64,000 bases of DNA from Monosporascus cannonballus (lineage: Eukaryota > Ascomycota > Sordariomycetes > Xylariales): contig QJNS01000011.1 of assembly GCA_004154925.1 (NCBI GenBank), positions 541,432 through 605,431 on the forward strand, written 5' to 3'. Numbering within the stretch: the first letter of the stretch is position 1; each line of letters opens with the position of its first letter. The notes under the pieces are model-generated. The model had not been told where the DNA came from. It saw only the letters and a list, made by a program, of their open reading frames with translations, and ran no database searches. The position numbers and the translations under genes were made by a program. Shown here piece after piece: positions 1-11,617 of this stretch.

Positions 1-1059
1 ATTTTGACAACAAGTGTTAAAGATATAATTAAATATTTTAAAAGTGATAAAAGGCTAACCTAATAAGAGTATATATAAGGATAGACGTTTAGAAACAAAG
101 AAAATTATGTTACGACTTTGTCGAATTCAAAACCGTAATACGATCTAGTTAAAATATGAAGGATTTAGTTATTAAAATTACGTAATACATACTTAATACA
201 AAGCACTTAAATACGATTAAATAAATCCTGTAATTAAATATGATTAAAGAAATTAATTAACTAACTGTTATTAAACAGAAAAGTAATATAAGAAAAATAA
301 ATATATATAAAGAAATATTTCTACAGGTTAAGTAATATTAATATATAAGCATATATCGTTATTTAAAATACTTTTGGTATTATAAAACGTAAGTAGTTAT
401 TTTATTTATTATTTAAAATTCTACGATATTACTGCCAAGATAAACTCGTACGACTTAGATTTAATAATTGATTAAATCGATTAGCTGTTATTGATTTTAA
501 AAGCGGTAATTTTTCAATCGTAATACGGCTTTTCTTTTTTAAAAGTTCATACTCAATATTTCTTTTTTAATAAAATCTTTTTTATTATATATAATTATAT
601 TTTCAAACATTATTTTCGTACTATAGCAAAAAGATATACTATAAGTAGCAGTATTAAAATCAAAGGTTTTAAAATCATATTATACTCTTTGTATTTTTGA
701 AAAAAGGGTAGATATTAAATAATAAAAAGTGTTTTGTATAAGAAAGATTATATACGTTATAATAGATCTTATAATAAAATCGGCGTTCTTATTTTCATAA
801 TAAATTATTATAGTATTAAAGCACGATATATAAAGACATTAACCTTTTAAAAAAATCCTATGCAAATCGTATCCGATAATACTATATCCGGCGCAAAGGA
901 TAATAATATTAAATGTAAAATATTTAATTTACTAATTATATTTTTTTCATTTTTGCACGTTTTCTCAATGGTTAATCGTTATAAAACGAACACAGTAATA
1001 TATATTTAAATTATTCCAAGTTCAAATATGAGGAATTAAAGTTTATACAGAATTTATTA
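1..1059. other. AT-rich unresolved stretch
   Basis: Apart from the LTR end listed at 398-491, I see no recognisable coding motif or RNA gene here. Base use is that of RIP-altered DNA, with TpA abundant and CpA/TpG scarce. It lies left of the point where element B is expected to end, and so may hold B's lost 3' LTR in a form too diverged to recognise. Confidence 0.4.
398..491 (+). repeat. Family I LTR 3'-end fragment
   Basis: The stretch ttctacgatattactgcc, then aaactcgtacgac, then gattagctgtta matches the last ~90 bases of family I LTRs read on the plus strand (compare 54160-54237, which ends ctagccgtcaca). The orientation is opposite to A and B. The internal sequence expected after a 5' LTR does not follow, so it may be a solo or truncated LTR. 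The upstream boundary is unclear. Confidence 0.55.
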
Positions 1060-4000
1060 TATATTGACCTAGAAGTATAAGTTGCATATAAAATAAGATT
1101 ATAATTGATATGTAATAATGGGACGAGGAATAATATATAAGTTTATTCATTAAAAGGATTTAGGGAGTTCTTCTGCAATTTAAAAACCATACTTTTTATT
1201 AAAAGCTCAAAGAAATAATTATTAAACGAAATTAAAAAATGATAATGTTTAAAGAAAATTAAATTTTTACGTATTTTACTCTTTTACTAAATATATTACA
1301 CACCTATTAAATTCATAAAATCCGCTCCTAAATCACTTACATTAATTAAATAAAACAAATTACCTCGAAAACCAAATTCTTTTATTCGGCGTTTAGTCGT
1401 AACCGATTAGTAGTAAACCTTAAAAGTAAATTTCTTTAAATTATAAAACTTATTATTATAATATTATTTTCGTTTGTAAAAAATATTTTATTTGAAAATA
1501 AGAACGCTAAATAACTATTTTACTTATTGTAAATGGGTTTAAAATATATTCAGCTAATCTTATTATAATAAGCCGTATTCTTAAAAAGAAAGAAAACCCC
1601 GTTTAAACTTACACAATTTTCGCGACGTTCGTGTTAAATCGATTGTAAAATTTAGCGTGAAAAGCTTTTTTTGCTCTAATTACGTTTGTTTAAATAACTT
1701 CAATGATTTTTCTATTTACAATATTTCAAATTATAATCATTACACTAATTGTTTACGTTTTACTTAAAACATTTCAACAATAAATTGACTTTTAATAGTA
1801 AATAAAAAAACATCATGTGTAAAAAACAATATAAAATTAAAGATAATTTTTTTACCCTATTAAAAATATTAAGAAATTAAACGACATGCGCCAGTGCTAG
1901 ACAAAGCCGTCTTGTCAAAAAAAAGAGTTCTAGAAATTTATTAATTAACTAAAGCGCTTATATTTTTAATAACAAGGTTTTGAAAAAAAACTATAGCTAT
2001 TCCCAATTTTAAAAAAGTATAAACTAGATTAATTAAAAGAAAGACAAAAAAACCGCGTCGAATAAAAACCGAATAAATAGAATCTTCTTCAAAAATAAGT
2101 ACCAGAGTAAAAGCCTTTATTTTCTTCGATTAAAATGCCATTAAATTTAATTTAAAAGCGGGGCTATTATCGCTTACGACCTTAGTTGCATTAAAAGTAA
2201 TCGATGAAATTTCGCGGTAAAACGTGTTAATTAAGTTTTTTGCATTCGTTAAATCCTTAAAATATTTTTAAATTGTTTTTTTACATAAAGATCCTTTTTA
2301 CTTAATCAGATGTTAAAATTTATCTTTAAATATTTTAGGTTTTAATATTCCTTTTCCTTGGTACTTTTAAATATCGTTTTAAATTTTTAAATTTATTTTC
2401 AAACAGACGCCTTTAAATACCAATTTAACTAAAAGGAAATTAAAATTAAACATATATTGTTATATTTTTATATAATAATAATTAGTAATTAATTTTGAAA
2501 ATAACTTTATTAATGTGAAATAATTTTAATTGACTAAAATTCGGTCTATTATTCGACTGTTTGGTTTTAATTTATACAATATTAAACGTTGCGTTTTATG
2601 TTTAACGTCTTAGACAAATGTTATTTACCTTTAATTGGATTAATTGCTTAACTCTTTTAAATATAATACTACACTTCTTTGGCTAAAAAGTTGTACTTTA
2701 ATTTAATAATAGATTGATATTGTATCCATTCTTGTCGTGCACGTTTTTAGTTTTAATACAGTAATAATATTATTAAAAACGTGTTGTCGGTTTTTCGGAT
2801 TTCGTTCATATATCCTTATATATAAAGGTAAGCTTATACCTTTATTAAGTAATATATTATAAATTATTCACCTTAATATTAAAATTTACTTTTCATATTT
2901 TCCTAATAATTAATAAAGATTTTGAAATATTGCGTTGTTGTTTAGTTTAAATGCTTCGTTTATTCGATTATTTGAAGATATTATGTTGTTAAGAATTTAA
3001 ACTTGGCGCCGATTTGTGCAAAAAAATTGGTCTTATATTTAGATGTAAAATATATATATCTAGTAAAAAGAATATTTTCTGACATTTTGTATTTACGCAG
3101 ATAATCTTTAATCAAAATACAAATTAATTGCTTTGTCGTCGTTATTTTTTAAAAGTAATAAAAATACTTACATATTATCATATGCTCTCTTAATACCGAG
3201 ACTGTTAATAAAATCAGTTGTTATTAAAGCAATATCATATAATATTTTATATTTTGTGAAAATTATTCGTCAGGTATAATAATTTATACGGTTCAAATAA
3301 ATGTATTGTATTTTATTATAGATGTTGTAACTCAAATTATATGTTTAATCTTTTCAAAAATTGAAAAAATATTTTTGTAAACCTTTAGTAACTTTAAAGA
3401 GTTTTTAAAAATTATATAAGAAGTTTTGATAGAGGTTTTAATAAACTGCTTTTATTAGTTTCGAAGGCTATATATTTTTATATAATACAGCAATTAATTT
3501 TCAACTTATTGTTTTATAAATTCACTTTTTTGCATTTTTAACGCAATTTCGCAATTATATTAAAGTGTGTATTGTTCGATTTTTTTCCCTATCTTGTATA
3601 ATTATAAAGTCCTATTCTTATTACATTATAGTAGTTTCTATATTATTTAAAAACTTTAGAATTGAAATTCCCTTTATTATCAAAAAGAAACTCTTGACTA
3701 AATTTTCTCTTAATATAATATGTTTGAGAATTTAATCTTACCAGAAACATAATTTATATTTTATATTCATTAATTAAATTCAATATGTTTATCGCGCACT
3801 GATATTATATTTCCAATAAATATGAGAAAAATATATGTTTTATTAAAAAGACTTAACTGTTTCCACTATTAATAATTATCAATATTTCTTTGTTATAAAT
3901 TGAATTTTTAAAAGCTTTCAAACATATTGTATATTTTCTGTTCTCATTGTTTTCAATAATATTATTAAAATATTTTTCAAACTTATACTTTATTTTCTAT

Positions 4001-4753
4001 TGCAAATGTATTACAATATATATAAATTTTATTATTTTAAATTAAATATTTTAATAATTCGTCTTTCATTTTAATAGTTAATTTTTTTTAATGGTTAAAG
4101 TTCATAAAATTATATCTATTGTTGAAATTGAATAATATGAATTAGTAAATATTATAAACTCCTTTTTCTGACTTAATGACTAAAAATCATAATATTCGAA
4201 TATCAACAAGGATCGATTATATATTGTAATAGTTTTATTTACTCTAAATAACAAAAATACAAACTATGTTATAAGTAATTTTAATATTAAATCTTTGTAT
4301 ACTTAATTACTTAAAACTTTTTAAAAACGCATAAGGTATTGTCGTTCCAATTTTGAATAAGGTAAAACTTTATAAATAAAAGTTTTTAAAATGAAATTTA
4401 CAATTTTATTCGTTATATCTTAATAATTTGAGTTAACCGTTGAAAAAAGAGTATTAATAGTAATAATATTTTAATAATATATTAATTATACCCTTTAAAT
4501 TTTCTACTTGGTATATGGAGGTCGTAATGTAATTGTTTAAATCTTACCTTAATAATAAAATACAATACAGTATTTCTTTTAAGATAAGATTTTCGAGATA
4601 TATTACTACTTTCAATAATGAAATTTGTATTATAACTTTATCATTCTATTTGTTATTATTTTTCAGTAAATATTATCATTTCGTTTCTTTTAAAAACCTT
4701 TGTTATAAAGAAAGAATAAAACATCCCTTATTTAGTTAGTGTTTCTGTTGTTT
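1060..4753 (-). mobile_element. Element B, left part (pol region, family I)
   Basis: Minus-strand remnant of a family I gypsy element. At 4320-4500 it is colinear with A's RT region at 8410-8600 (shared blocks such as aataaggtaaaacttt and the run of taat repeats). From 11623 the other half of B resumes at the point expected if A simply interrupts B: A spans about 2.38 kb from 8850 to its gag-side LTR, and B spans about 2.37 kb from 11623 to its LTR. B is far more decayed than A and no domain is cleanly readable here. The left boundary is estimated from A's length; no 3' LTR was found. Confidence 0.5.
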
Positions 4754-4758
4754 AAAAC
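4754..4758. repeat. Target-site duplication of element A (partner 11618-11622)
   Basis: The five bases aaaac precede the left LTR and aaagc follow the right LTR. They differ by one G/A transition, compatible with RIP after insertion. This sets A's outer boundaries and shows that it inserted as a unit. Confidence 0.65.
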
Positions 4759-5146
4759 TGTGACGAGCTAGAGGGTTTAACCAACTATTCAATCTTAGTT
4801 ATACGAGTTTATATTAGCAGGAATATCGTGGGAATCTCAGCAATAAATATAGTAACGTATTACGTTTCGTAATATCAAACGTACTTTAAGTAACGATATT
4901 ATATTGCAAGCTGGTATTATTTAAATTATAAAAATAATAAACGTATATATTTTTCTTTTATTAGCTGGATTATTACCAATAAGTTGGTAATTCGGCTTAT
5001 TAGCTTATTATTAATAAGTTAATAATCCGGCTTACTGGCTTATTACCATTAAGTTGGTAATCTATGACGTAACCTACCTTATTACGTACTTATAATTGGG
5101 TTATGTCAGACCGTTTCTGGAAACCGTAACGCGTTAGGCCATAATA
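4759..5146 (-). repeat. Element A 3' LTR (left)
   Basis: Starts tgtgacgagctagaggg on the plus strand and ends ggccataata, RIP-altered from ggccatgaca as kept at 62232-62241. It contains three 35-bp tandem units around 4970-5065 (gttggtaa, gttaataa and gttggtaa at 35-base spacing), against two in the solo LTR at 61889. Alignment with the 61889 copy shows caccac changed to tattac and cacgcac to tacgtac with cg kept: the CpA-to-TpA signature. Confidence 0.9.
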
Positions 5147-5163
5147 CGATTTCCCTTTTTTAC
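5147..5163 (-). other. Element A polypurine tract
   Basis: The minus-strand purine run AAAAAAGGGAAATCG abuts the 3' LTR, where the plus-strand DNA primer of an LTR element sits. The same GGGAAATCG core is next to the LTR in D (38526-38541) and X (55508-55524). Confidence 0.7.
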
Positions 5164-5233
5164 AAATTTTGCCTTGAAGATTTCTTTTTTTTTTTCGATA
5201 AGTATTTTATATTTCTTTAATATATTTTCCGGT

Positions 5234-5773
5234 ATGTCCAAGCGTCGTTTTCGCAAATCCGAATAACGATTTGCCCTGGTTAATTTAATTGAACTTCGAG
5301 GTTTTAATGTGATGCCTTATTTTTTATGTTTTACCCGGCAGTTTAATTGCTAAATAATAAATAAGGGTTTTCGTTATAAGAAATATATTCGTCGGGATCG
5401 TTCGTATAACGAAATAAAAGTCCTTATTTTTATAATTAATCGTTTTATTGCGGAATTAAAAAAATTAAAAAAGAAAAAATTGACGGCCGAAAATTTTTTA
5501 TTTGAAGTTTTTGTACATTTCTTTCGTATATATCGTTAGCGTTAACATTATTAGTTTTAAGGTGCAAAACTTATTAATTATGCCTTTTAATCTTTGGACG
5601 ACTTTAACGATTTTGCGTAATTAAAATTAAAGTTTATAATCGAAATATAAGTCTTAAGTAAGATGGACGTTATTAATTAAAATGTAATAAATTAGGGGTT
5701 CCTTTTTTAGATTTTACGGACTGGAATACCATTATTTCGGGTAGTTTTATCGTTGCTGGTAAAAATTCGTTAA
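5234..5773 (+). pseudogene. Antisense Zn2Cys6-like/coiled-coil ORF of element A
   Basis: One continuous 179-codon frame opens with ATG 88 bases inside the 3' LTR, on the strand opposite to gag-pol. It holds 12 internal stops, all TAA or TAG, as expected from RIP of Gln and Trp codons, and no frameshift. N-terminal basic stretch (MSKRRFRKSE), then a cysteine cluster at codons ~35-65 with Cys or Cys-derived Tyr spaced CX2CX6CX8CX2CX6C, the spacing of fungal Zn(II)2Cys6 domains. A Lys/Leu/Glu-rich probable coiled coil follows (AELKKLKKKKLTAEN), then a tail with D-x-N-x-G. The stop at 5771-5773 lies past the pol stop (5747), so the two genes overlap tail to tail by about 27 bases. Similar proteins are common as hypotheticals in fungal genomes; DNA binding is inferred only. 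Confidence 0.8.
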
Positions 5774-8700
5774 TAGGCGCTAGGCGCCAATAAGGTTCTT
5801 AGCAAGTTCCTAGGTATTTTCGGAATTTGGATACTTTTTTCACTTAATTAGGTATTAAATAAATCCGTTTTTTTTGTATATCGAGGATTTTCTTTATCTT
5901 ATATACTTATTCGTTTTTTATTTTTATATCGTTTTGCATCGTATATATTTTAATTATATTTATTATTAATTCAAATAAAAAATATAAAAAATTAAATAAA
6001 ATTTAACTTTTAATAAACGTTTTAATTAATAATTGCTTTTTAAGATTTTCTTAATAAAGTTATATGGACCGATATATTTGAAATTGAATTCCTTATTAGG
6101 TTGTTTTATTTAAATGTTTTTTGTAATAAGGAAAATTATTTCCTTTTTTTCGAAAGTTAATATTTTAATTTCTTTTGTTATAATATATATTGATTTGATT
6201 TTGTATAAATTCAAGTTTTGTTTTTATTTTTTCGTGTAATTAATATAATTATTTTATTATAAAAATTGCTTTAATATTAATTGGACGCTTATTACAAAGT
6301 TTTTTATAAACCTTTGGAATAAACCAAAAATTTGCATTTATAAATATTCTCGTAATAATTTTATAATAATTAATATTATAAGCTCATTACATAATAAGTA
6401 ATTTTTTAAATTAATCATTTTATTCGTAATTAGTATAATATCGTAAATAAATTTTTAAAGTTTATTTTATTTGTTCCCGTTTATTTATCCGTTCAAGTTT
6501 TAAATATATTAAATAATTTATAAAGTAAACCGATATACATTATATAGTTTCTCAAAACTTAGATGCAAATATGTATTTTTTATTTAAATTAATTTCTATA
6601 AGTAATCTATATATATTAAAAAGGTATTTTAAAAAAATATATTTTATTTATTCGGCGTTTATATCCTTATAATATAATAAAAGAGAAGAAAACTTCGTAA
6701 GTCGGTGGACGATTACGAAAATGCTATTATAATATATTTCCTTAAATGAATTTTCTAATATAAAGAATTTAATAACGAAATCGAATATAACTAAATACCA
6801 TAATCGTTTTACAACTGGTAATAGCTGCAATTTTCCGTATGGCTTATATTATCGAATTTTTGCTTTAGCGTAAATATCGTATTATCGTATAATGTTTTGT
6901 ATTGTTATTTTAATTTTATGAAAAAAAATATATACGTTAAAGCCGTTTTAATGTTTTATAAATCCCTGGATATCCGTATAATTAATATTCGTATATTTTT
7001 CATATTAAACCGTGTTAATACTTTTTAACAATTTATATTTTATTGCTTTTGGGTTTTTTAGAAAATTAATGTTACATTATTAAGTTTTCTAATATATATC
7101 TCCAGATATTACCCGAAATATTAGAATTTATCTTAAGCGTTAATATCTTTTTATAATAATATCGAAAATTATATAACTAATTTTAATTAAGTTTTTTTCG
7201 AAATTTAATTACTTACTTAAAATATTTATTTTATTATTTTCTGAACTTTGTTTATAAATAATAACAAAATCGAAATTCGACAATTTTTTCGCGTAACAAA
7301 ATTATTTTTTATAAATTCCCTGGCCGTAATAAATTAAGTAAAATTTTAATAATCCGTATAAACATTAATTTAATATAAATTGCCTTTTTGGAAATATTTA
7401 AATTTTTTGAACGGTATAATAATAATTATAAATTCTTTATTTAGAATACCGTAATTAAGTTCGGTTTTTTTTATTTTGTACGAAAGAAATATAATAAGGT
7501 TTAATTTTCCTTAAATATTTCGCTATCCGATTATTACGCTTAATATATTATTCGAAATATCGGTTTTTAGCTTAACGGGACGATTTAATTTATATATAAT
7601 TAATATCAATTTGTTAATAATTATATCCTTAATATTCTACAAAGTTTCTTCCGTATTTGACATTTATTTAATTTCTTTTTTCGTAAGATATATTAAAAAT
7701 ATAATTATTTTGTTAAAGTTTGGATTAAACTTTCTATAATAATTAGCGAATCCAAAAAATACCTATACCTTTTTGATTATTATTAACGTTTATTATTCTG
7801 TAATTGTAGCGATTTTCTTAGGGTTTATTTTAATATATCCTAAAATAATAATATATTTTAAATATTTTATTTTTTATTAATGGAATTAATTTCTTTCTCC
7901 ATTAATAAATACCTTTATGTCTTATACAATTCAAAACACCTTATAAATATATCTTATATATATTTTTTTTATTTCTAAAAAATAATAATATCGTAAAAAT
8001 AATAAATAACAACATTATTAAGATATTTTTATAATACATAATTTATTATCCGTTAAAAAATTATTAATACGTTCGTAAGTTTTATTAATATAACCAAATA
8101 TTTAAATAATTTGTATTTCGTTATAAAAGTTATTTTTTTTGTATTTTTATTTAATTTTAATAAAATTATATTTATTTTTAAAATTAAATATTATAAACTA
8201 TTTAATTTTTAAAAAATCAGTTTTTTATCTCCGTAATTAAGAATAATAATATTCGATTTTTAATATTAATATTATTTATTTATTAATAATTAATTATAAA
8301 TCGTAACTTTTTGTTTTTTTTGGGTACGAAAAACAAAAGATATTTTACTGGTAATTTCGAAAATTAAATTTATTTTCTTTGTAACTGATTTTCCAGGTAT
8401 TTTTTAAAAATACGTAACATATTTCCGTTAAGGTTAAAAATAAGGTAAAACTTTGTGAAAAATTCTTTCGTAAAAATTATTTTATGATTTTATTTATTAT
8501 ATTTTAATAATCTCGCATCGAATTCCCTTTTAAACAGTTATTTATATATATAATACTATAATAATATATTACTTTAAAGTTTTAATTTTTTAAGTTGTTA
8601 TTATTATTATTTTAAATTATTATTTAATTACTTTAATTTACTTTAATAATAATAACGATACGTTATACATTTTAATACCTGTTTTTTTCTTATATTTCAT

Positions 8701-9880
8701 TTCTTTAGGCAATAAGGTTTTTGTCCTATTCTTATGCTTATATTCGTCGTTATTTCCATTAAATATTAAGATTTTAATTTTTTCTTTTTTTATCTATTAA
8801 TAAGGTATAAGGCGACCCTTATTTAAATAGTTCCGTTATTAATTAAAATTCCATACTAGCATATTTATAATAATCCTAAGATTATACCGTAATTCCCGAA
8901 TAAAATGATATCGAAATTAATTATTTAGTATCGTTTTTATATAAAAATCCTAAAATAATTAATTTTGCGTATAATTTTTCCGTTATCGTAAACGAAATCT
9001 TAACTTTCGGGATTCGTAGTTATATAAAATTCCAATTTATATTTCTATAATAATTTAAGCTTATTAACTATATCTGGTATAATATAATTCCCGCTTAAAG
9101 TTCCGCAGTTTATTATTGCGGTATACTAACATATTCCGATTCGTATATCCAAAATAATAAGGTTATTAATTTTTTTATCACCGCGTTTAAAGCCCTTTTC
9201 GCGAATTCCTTATAATTTCTTTAGATTTTGTTATTTTGCGGCTTTTTTATAGGTAACCTTTTTTTAACTTTTGTTCGAATTTATCGAGTTTTACTTATAT
9301 TTTTTCATTTAGCGTATTAAGTTGCTATATTTATCATTATTGCCCGTCTACTATTCTTTTAAATTATATTAATTACTTTTAATTTTATTAAAATTTTTTA
9401 TCGAATAGACCTTTTTTTATGTTTACCATTATATCGCATTATACGTTATTTTGATTATCGTTTTAAAGATCTTTTATAAATTAATATATTGTTTCCTTAA
9501 AGGTCTTTTTTCGTAAAAGTTTATAATAAATGCTAATTAAAAATAAAAGACGGTAATGACTTTTTAATAATACTTTTTTACCGTATGCTGGGTTAACTTT
9601 TTTTCCGTTTAGTAATTACATTATCCATAATAACAAAAGAAGTTTTTTTACGGGCATTATTTTTTTTCGGGCCAGTTTTTGGCTTCAGCTAGTTATTAAA
9701 TATTTTCTGGGGCCATAATATGAAAATATCGATATTATTATTCATTATTTTTATTATCTCCTGTACGGTTTAAAAAATCGAATCTTTGGTAATATAGACG
9801 GGTAATTCGTTTATAAATATATTATTTTTATTTTTCGTAATCGGGATAGTCCCGTTATCGATAATATATAACGTATATTT
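5747..9880 (-). pseudogene. pol: Element A pol: protease-RT-RNase H-integrase-chromodomain (RIP-broken)
   Basis: Best read at 6830-6648 on the minus strand: an integrase core fragment with the first catalytic region FDFVIK and the downstream VHRLTKFSS...YYKDINAE block seen in gypsy integrases. The second Asp-side residue has changed (VDR to VHR). The C terminus near 5750-5880 keeps the chromodomain tail L-I-G-A-stop-R-L-L, ending FYQQR-stop at 5747. Protease and RT lie right of about 7900 by colinearity with D and E but are densely interrupted. Domain borders inside the gene are approximate. The gene cannot make a product. Confidence 0.75.
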
Positions 9881-11170
9881 TGCCGTATCGATTACGGTTT
9901 CCTAAACAAATTTCTCTTATTTAGTTTTAATATTCGCATAATTATCCTTATAATGCGTTTTATTATTAACGCCATATTACTTAAGCCAGTTTTTTGGCTT
10001 TTTATAATTTTTATTGGATTTTTCCCTATAAAGAACCTGATATATATATAGGGTAAATTATGTTAATTAATCTGTTTCCGTTCTTTTCGTTTTTTCTGGA
10101 TTATCTCTTAAATACTGGTTTTTAATTATCTTAACCGGTTTTTTAAATGCTTTATACTACGATATCTTATATCCCATTTTGTTATAATTATAGCACTTAA
10201 TTTGGCTCCAATACTTCCTATGCGTAATGTCTAATTCCATAAGTTTTGGTTCCGTGCCGTAAAAAATGTTATTATGTCGAAAAACGCTGGTATTAACTAT
10301 AGATCAGGGTTTGTTATCGTTTTTTCTTTTGATACTTTTAATGCGCCATATATATTGTCGATCGTCGATCTTAACTGCTATAACGATTCAATCCGACAGG
10401 TAATTAGGCTAATCGAACTTAAAAAGGTTTTTTTATATTTTCTTTTTTAGGCCGTTGAAAAATTTGGCTGTTAATATTTTTTCTCGTTAATTTAGCTTAG
10501 TTACTAATTGAATTAACGTACTACCGTAACTGGATACTAATTCTTTTATTATAACTGCTGGATTTGAATTTCGGCTTTTATTTTTTCGTTTATTATTTCG
10601 AAAGTTTTCGTCAATATTTGCTCGTATTATTCGTAATCGTTATAAATTCTTATTATTTCGGGATTTTGTTTTTCGATTAGTAAGGTAACGTACCTTTTTT
10701 ATAACTGGCTCGAACCAAATAACTGTATTTCCGGTAAATTGTTTAAATACAAATTTCATTCGTATAGTAAACGTAATAAATTAAATAAGAAAATACCCAA
10801 AATATATTCGGTATTAAGTTAAAAATAACTATAATTTGGTCGAAATTTTATCGAAAAAATTTCCTTTAAAAAACTTAAGGATTTCTTTTAATTCCTGGGT
10901 GGAATTTAATTACATAATCTGGCTTATTAGAAAAAACTTCCTAATTTCGAAGGCCTTTCTTTTTTCCTTAAGTTTCTTGTAAACGGCTTAAAAGGACGTC
11001 GTAAAATTATTATTATTTTTTTAAGCTAAAAGATACGTTCGTTCATAATATCAAGTCGTCGAAAAACCTCTTTGCGAAAAAGGCAAATTTTTTTTTTCTT
11101 TTCGGATTTTATTTCAGTATTTGGGTAATTTAAAACCTGGTAAAGAGGCTATTCGGGCTCCTTACTAATA
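9881..11170 (-). pseudogene. gag: Element A gag (RIP-broken)
   Basis: Lies directly inside the right (5') LTR on the minus strand. The nucleocapsid zinc knuckle is at 10195-10154 and reads C-x2-Y-x4-Y-x4-Y, that is CX2CX4HX4C with two Cys and the His each changed to Tyr by single transitions. The upstream capsid part is homologous, block by block, to gag of D2 (49143-50380) and E (56102-57330). Start and end are approximate because stops and small indels are frequent. Confidence 0.7.
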
Positions 11171-11231
11171 AATATAATATCGGCGATATTACTTAAAATT
11201 AAACGGTATTATTAAATAAAAATTTATATTA

Positions 11232-11617
11232 TATAACCAATTAAAAGGTTTAATTAATTATTAAACCTTAATCGTACGAATTTATATTAAAAAATATTGT
11301 AAAAATCTAAATAATAAATATAATAACGTATTAAATTTCGTAATATCAAACATACCTTAAATAACGATATTATATTGCAAACTAATATTATTTAAATTAT
11401 AGAAATAATAAGCGTATATATCCTTTTTTTGTTAATTAGATTACTATCAGTAAGTTAGTAATCCGGCTTATTAGCTTACTACTAATAAATTAATAATCCG
11501 GTTCACTGGCTTACTACTAGTAAGTTGGTGATCCATTACGTGACCTGCCCCACCACGCACTTATGGTTGGGTTATGTCAGACCGTTTCTAGAGACCGTGG
11601 CGCATTGAGCCACGACA
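11232..11617 (-). repeat. Element A 5' LTR (right)
   Basis: Starts tataaccaattaaaagg (RIP form of tgtgacgagctagaggg) and ends gagccacgaca. The first ~280 bases are heavily altered, but from about 11510 the sequence (gtgacctgccccaccacgca) is nearly identical to the unmutated solo LTR at 61889. So RIP stops abruptly inside this LTR. It carries three 35-bp tandem units, like the left LTR. Confidence 0.9.

Larger units (their letters stand above)
4759..11617 (-). mobile_element. Element A: full-length Ty3/gypsy chromovirus, family I (decayed)
   Basis: About 6.86 kb, bounded by 386-388-bp LTRs and a 5-bp target duplication (aaaac/aaagc). Gag lies next to the right LTR and integrase/chromodomain next to the left LTR, so transcription would run right to left. 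An extra gene on the plus strand (5234-5773) starts just inside the left (3') LTR. All genes are broken by many TAA/TAG codons. A is inserted in the older relative B. Its left LTR is heavily RIP-altered; the outer ~100 bases of its right LTR are almost untouched. Confidence 0.9.

Noticed and set aside
4533..4739. 68-codon plus-strand ORF
   Set aside because: Phe/Ile/Leu/Tyr-rich, AT-rich chance frame opposite element B's pol; no motif.
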